Source of the DNA: Symsagittifera roscoffensis
Lineage: Eukaryota; Xenacoelomorpha; Acoela; Convolutidae
DNA length: 64,000 nt
Direction of reading: 5' to 3'
Assembly (NCBI RefSeq): GCF_963678635.1
Contig: NC_087064.1
Span: 53,402,684-53,466,683, forward strand
Under the pieces are notes generated by a model, which ran no database searches, was not told the DNA's origin, and worked only from the letters and a program-made list of their open reading frames with translations. Positions within the stretch are counted from its first letter, which is position 1; the number at the start of each line of letters is the position of its first letter. This document shows positions 37,001 to 49,000 of the stretch, piece after piece. Both the position numbers and the translations under genes were made by a program.

Positions 37001-40000
37001 AAGTCCATCTGATCGGAGCAGTTGAACACGACAACGTATTTGCCTAGACAACGAGCCATGTCTTTGGTGGTCTCGGTTTTTCCTGTACCAGCCGGTCCAG
37101 CAGGAGCTCCTCCGAGTGACATACCAAGGGCTTGCGCCAAGGTAATGTAACACCTTAAAAACAATCATCAATAGTTTTAGATCAACGAAACGAATAAACT
37201 TCGAGAGCAACATCATGGTAATTTAGGCCGGGTAATGTAAATTCAAACACAATCAAATATCGATGAAAACTCAAAGTATCAGGAATTTAATCTTTAGTTA
37301 TGACCAGATGGAGGAGGGACGAACATCTGCACGACATCCACAAGTTTTTAGTCAGAACCTTCAAAGACTATGTAAACAATCCCCCCCCAAAAATTAATTT
37401 AGGGGGCATAAAATTCACTTGGTAAATGCACTTTTTGGCGAGTTGAGCGATGCGAATTTTCAAACAATCAGAATGCAGTATTTTTGAGATAAATAGAAAT
37501 AAATCAAGGTGAGTAAATATTTGACCACTTATACAGGGCTAATTTTCGCTCACACAGTCCGGGGACAATACGAACAAAGTTTGAAATTTCAAACGCGTTT
37601 TTCTCAAATTGGGTTAAGATTAGACAAAAATAGAAGAACACAAAAGTTGCTTTGATCTTCACCAGAATTAATATAATGCATTTTTTTTTCTCGAAATTTT
37701 CAACCAAAATTTTACCCCAAAAGTGGGGCAATTTTGGCTTTTTTAAATTATCAATAATAACGCTGAAACTACCAGGTTAATTGATGAGAAAGTTATATCA
37801 AAAGAAGCCTCAAAGTCTAAAAGGGTAAAGCTTCCAAAAGAGTATACTTTTGGTTGATAGCCGAAAAAAGTCATTTTTATTATATAAAAATCAAAATCTT
37901 AACTTGAAAACAAGTTTCAAAAGTTATATTTAAATTTTTGGAAGTTTTACCTATAACTATGTTGAGCTGTATAAGAGGCTTTTTTTGATATAACTTTCTC
38001 ATCAATTAACTTGGTAGTTTCAGCTATTTTCTTGATTAATTAAAAAGTAAAAATGACCCACTTTTGGGGTAATGTTTAGTTAACAGTTTCGAGGAAAAAA
38101 AGGCATCATATTAATTCTGGTGAAATTCTAAGCATTTTTTGTTTTCTTTTTGTTTGTTGTCTAATCTCGGCCCAATTTGAGAAAAAACGAGTTTGAATTT
38201 TCAACTGTTTGTTCATTGTGTCCGGTTAGTTTAAGTCAGTACTGTATTGCCGCTCACGTGTTAACAGCACGAAACTTGTCGCACTTTAACTGTCCCCAAT
38301 CGCGATCTATAAACCCCCGTAACTTAACGAAAAATGACCACAGGTGAAATATCTTTATATTTTTGAGCTCAGGACAATACCTTGCGAAGAGTATTAAAAA
38401 TTCAGTCAGTAATGGCTAGTTATCATTAAAGTGTTAAATTCGTATTTTAGTTGGTTGCGGAGGAGAAAATTCAATTGTTCGATGTTGGAAGGGGGAGGGG
38501 GTAGAGAATGTTTAGATGCGCCCATTTTTTTAAAGTTAAATAGTCTTTCATGTGTTTTGACAGCTCTGAAACTCAATTTGGTCGACCTAGAAATGGTCAA
38601 AGTCCGTTTAATTTTATTCACAGCTCAATCAACATTTCGATCTTTTCTCTCGCACCTGTCAGTGAGTGGGGTGATTACGAGTCTGTCTGTGCAGCCGAGG
38701 TACTCATTCATGTAGTTGAAGTTGACGTCTGTGATGGATACTAGACACTCGTCCGTCTCCTCCTTGAAGTAGAACCTACTCTGTTTCAGCCACTCAAAGT
38801 CACCTAAAGGCAGCGTAAAAGTTTGATATTAAATGAAATAAAGCCATTCCCGTTTTAAAAAATAATAATGACTAATATGGTCTAACAGAAAAAAACAGGG
38901 GCCAGGATGAATGACAGCTTTTTGAAAAGTGGCTGGAGGGGGTAGTTTCGCATGAAAACATAATAGAATATGAATCTCATTGCGAGGCCATAGTTCAGAC
39001 AAACCATAAGAATGGGCGTTGGCATATCCCTACATTAAAACTTCAAAATGAACCTTTAGGGGAGCGGTGGTGAAGTGGTTACGTCTCCGCCTCTCAATCG
39101 AAAGGTCGGATGTTCGAGGCCCACCATGATCCGTGCTCGTTGCTTGAGGGTGAAGCAACAGTACCCAGCCCAGAAAAATAACCAAAAAAATTGCATGTAG
39201 TTCTTAAACAGGGGCACAACAGCGGTTCGCCGTGATGAGCTGTACAGCTCTTGTGTTGGTCCTTTCCCCCATGGATAAATGGTCTTAAAATAAACCTTAA
39301 CCCACCTGGTGACTTGATGTTGAGTCTGACAAGGTCGTCAAAGATGTCCTTCTGATGCACATGAATGGTAATGAGGGTCTCAAACTTCGTCCTCTCCATC
39401 TTAGTCAACTCATGAGTAGTCTGGTCGATCAACTCGTTCAAGATTTCCAAGAACATCTGGTTAGTGTTAGCCATGATCTAACAGCAAAAAGTATGTTTCA
39501 ATTCATCTGTAACTTCATTACAAAACCATCACGCGAAACTATCGCACAATCGATTCAAATTGAAATATTTGTTTATTTCAAACTGATACATGAAAGTTAT
39601 AATTCAAAAACTTAACAGGAAATACCAAAACAGAGAATATATTTGAGCTTCAAAAAACGAAACAAAAACACCACTTCTCACCACCAGTAAAATTGGAATA
39701 TTATCTCACTTTTCGATCCGTTTTTGCATTTTGCAACGCGACTTCCGAGTCTCTAGTCCAGATGATCTGCAAAGCCAGAAGACCCACTTGGGCTGCAAAC
39801 TGGTTCTGGAACTCAATCATCTTAAATCCAGTATCTCCCAACGCCACATTCGCTCTTCGAATCACACTATGAAGCGACTTTTGCTGCTCAGTCAAGACAG
39901 TTCCAAGCCAGATCTCGACGTTTCCTTGAGCCATAACAGGCCTTTCGAAATCGATGCTCTCGCCTTCGGATGAGTTGAACGCCACCATTTTGTCATACTC

Positions 40001-43000
40001 TTTGTCATGGAATGTCACAGTCGCCAAGTTATCGAAAATGTTCAGCAAGTGCGCTTGGATAGTGTGCGAGTCACTTGCCTGTCCGAGGATCTCGAGCAGA
40101 CTCGGATCCGAGACGAAGAAGAATCGGGGGAAGATCAGACGTTTCTTTTCCAGGTATCCTGTCAAAGACTTCTGACACAATTCGAGTTGTTCCAGAAGAT
40201 GGGGAAGAAGCTGACCAAGCATGTCATCTCCGACACAACATGTGACCACATTAGGGTTCTCGTGAGCATGAGTCATGATTTTAACCCAGGATTTGTCAAT
40301 GTTTGAGAACCGCTTGGCCTCCTGGGGAAGTTGCTTGGCGATGTCTCCGCCCACGAATACAGCCTCCAAGTATACCCACAAGTTCTGCACTGTCATCCAA
40401 TTCTCAATGATCTCGGTGGTAGTAGATAACTTCTGCACCCATTTCTGAATGTCAGCTTTGAATGGTGCGTTGTATCTGAAAACAACACAAATATCTTAGA
40501 TAAAAGTTTTGCTATGCTTTCTAGTGTTCCTCAAACTCAACAAATAGTTTTCGCAATGAGAATTATTCTGGCTCTAAGATTTGCTGATCAAAAAAGCCTC
40601 AAATTTCAATCGCTCGAAATGTACACTATCAATAGAGAACATAGAGTACAACTGAAGTGAACACTGACCTGTTGCTCATGAGAGATCCGAGTATCATGAG
40701 TGAGTCTTCCATGAGTGCCACTATCTCACTCGTCTCCTGTCCCTTGAGAAGCAGTTCTCCTCTGGTCTTGAAGTTGGAGAAGGAGAAGCTCTGCACACTC
40801 CAATCACTCACCACCTGCTTCAGTTTAGCCTCGATGTCCTTCTCTTTCACAGCCGCTATGCAGATGTCCTAAAGAGAAAAGACAGAGATAAAGATACTCA
40901 ATAAGATGTTAGCTCCCGAACAGCTCCTGATGACAATATGTTTTCGTCTCCATTTTTTATGCAGCAGCATTATTATCAATTCCTGGCAATTAACTTGGTT
41001 TCTATTGTGGAAACTTTTGTTTTGGCACCGACCTTGGGATCAAGTAGAGTTTGACTCGCTACCTTGACGTTGAATCTTCTCAAGCAAAAACTGGGCCTGG
41101 AATGTTTGGACAAAAAATCATCACATTTACGATATCAACGTCTGTATATTGAAGCCGGATAACTTTTCTTCAAAAAAAAATTGCGTTTTAGATTTCCCAA
41201 CTAACCTTACATCCTTCTAAACAACTTTTCAAATCAACTATAATATTCTATCCGAATGGATCTAAGATTACAAAGGTATCCGACCTCGATGTCTTCTTTG
41301 TACTGTAGGAGAGGGGCCTCCATGATGTTTTTCAGCAGGAAGTTCTCGCTCTCTATCTCGAATGTATGGCCAGTGAGAGTGGCGATTCTGTCCCAATGCC
41401 TCGTTTTCATGGACTTGTTGGCCATCATCTCCAGCAGAGGACAAGTCTCGTTGAAGTCGTCAATCGTTTTCTTTAACTCCTCAAATGCTTGCCAGTCTTT
41501 CAACGCTTTCGGCAGTTTTCGACACCTGCGAAGAAGTTCATTTAAATCTACTCGTCAGCAAGCAATGATATCATTACACAACTAATTTTGGCGTAGCACT
41601 GTTGTTATCTAAACGGGTAAAATAAAAGTGAAGCTATCTAATAAAATTTTTGATTATTTCACATCTCTAATCAGTACTTTTCCCATTGGGGCATTAAAAA
41701 TTTTCCATATGCTAAATATATATAAGACATCTGTGACAATTTTTTTCACGTAAAATTCCATAGATCAAGGTTAGAAGTGTCTTGCCGAGGTCATGTCGAG
41801 CTCATCAAAACCATGCAACTCATCCTTCAAAAGTTGGAATCACTTACTTATTTTGGAAGTCAGTCAGTTCCTGGTTGATCTTCTCGATGTCCACATCGGT
41901 CCACGGGATGTCATAGTAGCCATTCACAGTGTCAATGACGTCATTGTACAGCGAGTACAGTTTCTGCAGAAGGTTCAATTCCTTCTTCGTTTTCTGTAGA
42001 TTAGGGTAGTCTGTCACACTCAATCCGAACAGTTCCTCGCCACCAGAATATGACTGGTACTTCCGCCACAGTTCGTCGAACTTCGCCTGGAACACGACAA
42101 GTCGGTCCGACGCCTCTCTCGGTTTAATTCCTTCCTCCATCGGACCCTTACTACCATATTCATCATCAAAGCTTCCAAGGTCATTTTTGAACTGACTGAT
42201 TCCGTCCAAGAGCCCGCCTTTGAAGCCTGGCTGCACCTCAAGAAGGTTGTCTTGGTTCTCTTTAGCTTGAGTGATCAGCTTCTTCCAGGCGTACGTCAAG
42301 CTGTCCACTCGCTCTGCGTTTCCGTCATTGAAGACAAGTTCAAACCTGTTCAAAATATGATAAGCTTCTTCAATAGGCGCAATTGTCATCTCAATTGATA
42401 TGAATCGCTCTCGCATCTCCATCAGAGCGGCCATAGCAGTTCGAATATCGTCGAGATCTTTGATAGGCCTCGACATTTTCTTGTTGAGAACCTCGATGAA
42501 ATCAAAGATCTCTTGCATCTTCGTGGATCCAACCTCATTAAGTGCTTTTCCGTAAGCCCACTTCCAGTTTCGCGTTTCCTGGATCAGAGACATCTGCAAT
42601 GGTTCGGTGATGAGAAGCAGAGAGCCCACTTGGTACGCAGGTTGTAATGCATTTATATCGTTCTCCAAGTTCTGGTATTTCCTGATCTGGATGCCGTAGT
42701 CCGACATCAATGGTTCGCTTTCCTGGAACTCCTTGACCTTGTCAGCAGGATCTTCCTTCCACAGCTCGGAGAATCTGTCGAACTCCTTGAGTTGTTCGTC
42801 CACCTCCACTTTGTTGGAGGAAATGACAGATTGGAGGGGAATCACAACCTTGATCACGTCTTTGTGATCGGAAATGATTTTGTGCAGCGGCTTCACTGTG
42901 AATTGTTGCACAACTTTGTCGTCTTTGTTCTGATCTTGTTGCATCTCCCATTCCTTAAAAAAATTAAAACATTGAAATCAAAATTTCATTTCTTTTCTAC

Positions 43001-46000
43001 AAGGCAACTAGCGAAGATTATTCTTTCAAAAAAATTTTCCAAAAATGTTCACCTCTAATGATAATTTCATGGAAACTCGAAACTTTATGAATATTTGAAT
43101 TTTTTCAGTTTGTTATAGATGAGACTGACACAAAGTGAAGATATGTTAATTGTGTTTGACGATTCGTCGAATGCATTTACAACTGCGAATTTGGTCTAAG
43201 CTAGCGACAAGGTCATGATTTAAGTCAAGTACGAAGCGTGAATCTTGCCTTGTTGACGCTAGTAGCTCCTTGCCGCTCTACTAGCGCTTCCTGCATAGTA
43301 AATCAACATGAATATTTAACTCAAAAGTTAATGATCAGAATGCATGGTGAAAATGACCAAGAGGCCTTGATGATCGATCGATAGAAATGATGTTTATCTA
43401 TTCACTGTACTATCACCGCACGCGAGCCTAAGCAGTAAGCATGATGCAAGGACATATGCAAGAGCAAGTAGGAAAATAGTTTCTTAAGAATGTGCTTGTT
43501 ATATATCCTCGTGCAAATTTTTTTGAAAATGTATATTTTATTGAAGTATATTTTGCTTTGATTTATAATTAGCTTTTCTATTGGTCAAATAACAAAGATC
43601 ATTTCATCAAGGTCTCTCGTCTGAAAAAACAAACAAACAAATTGTTTTTACCTTCTGTTGCTGTTGCTGCTGGACTTTAGAGTGTCTCCAAGTCGGGAAC
43701 TCAGTTGTCATCTTCAAGATCACCTGCACGGAGTCCGTCAGATACTTCTGGATGTTCTCCAGACTGGGTTTGATCTGGATAAGAGGGATGGCCAGGACGA
43801 TGTCAGTCTTGAAGAGAGGCACTTTGGACTCGTCCGAGTCCTTGTTCTTGCCGTAAACACTGGACACTTGCAGACGTCTTCGGATCATGTCCAGGGACAA
43901 CTTGGTGCCTGTATTTGGAATTAAACAATTAAGCCAGCAATAACTGAACCAAACGCTTGCACAAGACTCCCAAGAACTAATCAGCTAGTCGGAATAATGA
44001 CTCTCGGCAATTTAAAGACAACAATTTCTAGAAAAACGCCATTAATCTGATTGTTTTTTAAAGTACACGATCTATTAAATTGATGCAGTTATATCCATTG
44101 AATACAATTTTTATCAATCATACCGCGCTTTCGAAAGCATAAATTTTGCAAGAAAACCGTCTTCAAGTTGTTGATTTTTTTAAAGATGTTTTTTATTTAA
44201 AGCTGATAATCTTAATGACCCTATCGACCCATGCACCACTTACACTTAATCAGTGACTCGGTGTTTCTCTGGGAGAAAGTGTTCAGCGTGTTGTAGAACG
44301 AGCAAGAAAGACACTCCTGACATCTAGTCTTGTGCTTTCCTTCTGGGTTCGAGCACGGGTAATGCTCCTGATCCAATCCCACTTTCAGGGAATCATCCCA
44401 CAGTTGAGACTTCAGAGTTTCAATCAGTTCGTCAACCGAAGCCTCCACTTTCAGACTCTGGTTTTTAAGAGACTCGAAGGCCTTCCCGCATGTCAGCTCA
44501 GTTAGATCAAGGAAGTCTTTGGGGGTCATAGTGTCGTGCTCGGGCACTTCGCAGAGGGCAGTTCGTTCCATCTCGTGAAGAGTGGCTTCAATTCGGCACT
44601 CGAGGATATCCGAGACGTGTTTGGTCAGGACTTCCAGTTCGTTGATCTCATGCTCACAGTCTTCAATGTCTGCAGGCAAAAAGAAGGTAAAATTACTTCA
44701 TCAAATTTTGAGTATACGTGAGATAAATGCTAACGTTATCTAAAAATGAGACTGTTTATATTTTTCGAGGAACGCCATTACAAATCATTTACATTTATAG
44801 CTTCTTAACCGCATATTTCAATATTTTTATAATCGCTTAACATTAGCTAAAAACTAATTTTTTTAACGCCTACCAATAAGAAAATGACTAAAACTCATTT
44901 TGTCAGAAATGTAATTAATTGAAGATGGTATAATCAGGCGTGAAACCGCTGGTTTCCATTTCAAGGAGATATTTCCGCTTACAAGTTCCGAGACTGGCAG
45001 AGTTCCAGGATAGTTTGACCACTCCTCGTTCCATCACAGCCTCCACTTTGTCACAGAAGGGCTTCATCAGAGGCACCAGCAGCTGAGGAATAGACTTGAC
45101 CACCTTGTAGTACCTCTTCACTGCCGACGACACGTTCCTGTTGATACCTTTGATCACCTGAGAAAACAAAAGTTGTTAGAATAGTTGAGATATCCCTAAA
45201 AAGTGACTGTTTGACAAAAGTGCAACTCATATTAATCAAAACTGATGCCTAGACAAAATGAGCACACCACCATTTAAAAGAAGGGGGCAAAGCCATAAAA
45301 TCTGAACAGAGTCTCAAATTTGGTATACGAGGAACAACAAAATTTTTCAAAGCTGAGCTGATTGAGCTCAAATTTTGATACCTCTTCATTGTTCATCATG
45401 TTTCTTGCCGCTTCTGGTATCTCCAATTCCAGTTTAATAAAGTTTTTAGCTTCGTCTATCAACTCGTAGATCTGGTTGTCGAAGTTCAGCACGAACTTAT
45501 TCGTCTCAGGGTGTCGAATCAAAAGCGAAGAGTTCATTCCTGATCTCGCTATTTCAACTGCTTTGAACCATGTGCGATGATACATCAGTTCGAATTCGAG
45601 AAGAGCAGACACCATTCGGTTGTAGTTTTTCACTATTTTCTTCGCTTCGTTTGACTTCAGAAGCTCTTGTTTCGTTTTGAAAATCTGCATTGGCTCGTCA
45701 ATTTTGCGCAGCAGTTGACGCGACCAGTAGATTTTGCCGGAGATCTGCAAAACAATTCAATTCATTTTTTTAATGTAGAATATGTTATCAACCAAATTTT
45801 ACTTCAACTCGGAAAAAAATTGACCAGTAGGGAAAGGGCAAATAATTTCGATTTTTTCTTTCTTTCTAAAAGCACAAAAAGCACGTATTTTTCAAATAGC
45901 TAATTAAATTTACAAGCATAGTCGGCTGTCTTTTACGTTCTTTTTGATACTTATTATTCTGAAACTAGGAAAAAAATGTGTTTCTATATTTTCACCAACT

Positions 46001-49000
46001 TACCGGAGGGTAGTTCCTGGGCATGGGAGGGTCCACCTTCTGTTTCATGTAAGTCTTGCGACAGAGGTCAACGTCCTTTCCATACTTGAAGAAGACCAGT
46101 TGATACTTATCGTGCAGGTCCAGTTTCACATCTGCTGGGAGGGTGATTCTCTCGAACTTCTCGAGCAGGTTCAGAGAACGGGCAGTCTGAAATCTCAAAT
46201 GTTCAGCCCAAAAAACTGAATGACTTAAAATGAGAAATTACTTCGATCATGTCATGATCTTAAGTGATGCATAAATGTTATTGACATCGAGCTGCCTTAA
46301 AATTTTTGAAATATTATAATTTTTTTTAAAAACGATGATTCAAATTGGTTTATCCGCATAAAACATAAAAAACAATAACTCAAACCACTTTGATACATCA
46401 AAAAAAGGCTGGATCAAATAAAATTTCAGCTACAAAAAACGACAACTAACTTTTGTGTGCGTAGTTTGTTTACTATTTAATTGTTTGAACTAAAATCAAT
46501 CAAAACATCCCAATTTAAAAGCAGCTCGATTTTAAACAAACTACATCTAAAAGATGACTGACTCAATGAGACTTGGAAACATCATAAATGCCTTCAGAAC
46601 ACTTGATATCTGCGATGAAGCGAAATGAAGCGACGCATTCAATCGATAGACTTACAGCCCCAACATTCATAGCAGAATTGTCTCGCAAAACCTGATCAAA
46701 TATCTTTGTAATAGTTACGTTAGACAATTCAGTTAATATGCTAGAAATGAAGTGCAAGAAACATAAAAAAAGTTTTGAAATAATTGGGTAAAGAAAAATG
46801 TTCAATGAGCAATTAACGGCAAGTAGCAATTACAAAGTAATTTTAAATACGAATCACCATACTGAGCTGAAACGAAAAGTTATTATTGTGCAACATTACA
46901 GGTTAATAAGGTGCAAAACAGTATTAAGTGTGCAAAAGAATAAATTTGCAATAGAAAATTAAACAGTAATGCGTAAAAAACAATGTTAGCCGGTGGCTGG
47001 GCAAGTATTACAGAATGTTCCGACCACAGTAATTAATAATGTTCCGACCACGGTAATTTTCAAAAAATTATTTCATGTTTTCTTCCAAATTTTAGGCGTT
47101 ATCTATCTTAGTAATTATAAGCTGAACTTAGCGTCAAATTAGGCAATAACAGCGTAAATGTAGTTTAAAAAACCTTTGTTGAACTAGAAGTCGAATCTTT
47201 TTTGGAATTTTTTTCCGATCTCCTGCGTAATTTTTTCTGTAGAAATAAGAACATTTGTTTTCAGAATATATAACTAAATCACCATGCAAACCTTCATTAA
47301 ATTATGACAAGGTTTTTTATCCTACTTTCAAAGAAAAAGAGGAACATGTATGCCTGGGGTAGTTTTTTTTATTCAGACCGATTTCTAAACAGCTGGCAGC
47401 GATTTACTTAATCTGAGATCTCAGGCAGCAAAAAGGCGCTTTAATAAAGCGCATTTATTGGGTATCGATCCAAAAATTTTTGGATTGCCCAGCGAGTATG
47501 CTTGCACGAGACAAAAATGAGGCTGACTTTGCTGCTTGAATGATAGTTTGATAATTTCAAAACGCAAAAAACATTATGCGTGACTAAATATCCACACTCA
47601 TAATCGTTCTCAATCGAATTGAGGCCAACCTTAATTGGTCAATTTAATTCTACTCAAATGCTAGCTATTGCATTTATATTACAAAATATAGTCTATCAAA
47701 AAAATTTTGAACAAAAACTATTCGAGAACTGCTAAGCGGCAGTCGGAAAAACCAAGGCGTTGCCCTGATATAAAAGCAGTAGTTAAGTTTTCAAAAGTTA
47801 AAGTTTAAATGTGTGGGGAAATGGAAAAGAGCCATAAAATTTAAAAAAAATTAATGTATGTGCCACGGACGAGCAACATTATCTATAAAATACACAAACT
47901 TTGGAGACTGCTTGATGCAAGCTTGAACCTCCCGAACTCAATTTACTGGCCTAAGCCACTTGCGTCTAGGACTACAAGCCGACGAGACTTGCAGATAAAA
48001 TATAAACATTACAAGTACCTCAAAACGCTTAATTTTTATCAATAAACTTTTTATTTTGAAAAAATTAGGTAAGTTTAGTTGAAACGTTCTTCATAACAAT
48101 GCACCACCTAAGAGCGGCATCAGATAATTAAATCAGCCGGATTTCGAAATGCATAAATTATACACATGAAAAATCCCATCAACAATGTTTTAATTTTTAA
48201 TAATCCTTAACAGCAATCAGAGGCTCAAAAATTATGAAGAAGCCGATAACTTGTATACAAAGCTCATGAACTTGAGATCTCTTCAAAAAACTTTTCAAAT
48301 TAAACACTTTTTATGACTTTTTGACAAAACATTTGGCTTGAAGTCCCTAATTTTAAGATTCGGCTTGAAGTCCCGTCGGCTTGATGACCGGCACCCAAGC
48401 CACTCAGCCTTTGCTTCTTGCAATCTGCTATTTTCACGCCTACTTACTCTGAGATCTCAGGCAGCAAAAATGCGCCTTGATAAAGCGGAAATAAGAGATT
48501 GATCGAATTTTTTTGACCAAAAAAGACAACCTCTACGCCATACTGCCTTCCTAACTTCGGAGGTGGTCGGAACAATTAGTTTGAGCGTAACATTGGCCTT
48601 AGTACATAAAACATCTTGACATCAGTTTAATGCTAGCAACATGTTTATTAACATAATAAATGGTGACTGTGACAGAGTTAGATGCGATAATAGGCTGAAC
48701 CCGCGGTTATTCTTAGGGATTCGAAACCATTCTTTTAGTTTTTGAACCATTATTTTTCCCAATAGATCCACACAAATATTTCTGGTTGGGTCACTAACCG
48801 AAGCGCTCTTTTCGAACTGCTGGTCTACGAACGTCTGCAACTGTCCCATGAGAGCGTCGATCTGAGTCTTGAAATCATCGTAGTCGTTGTCAAAGTCGTT
48901 CTTCCTGTGGTCCAACAAATCATAGCTCTTCTTCTTTGTCGCCATCACGATGTTCTGGAACTTGATAGCCAGCACGTCGATACCTTGATAACATGAGACA

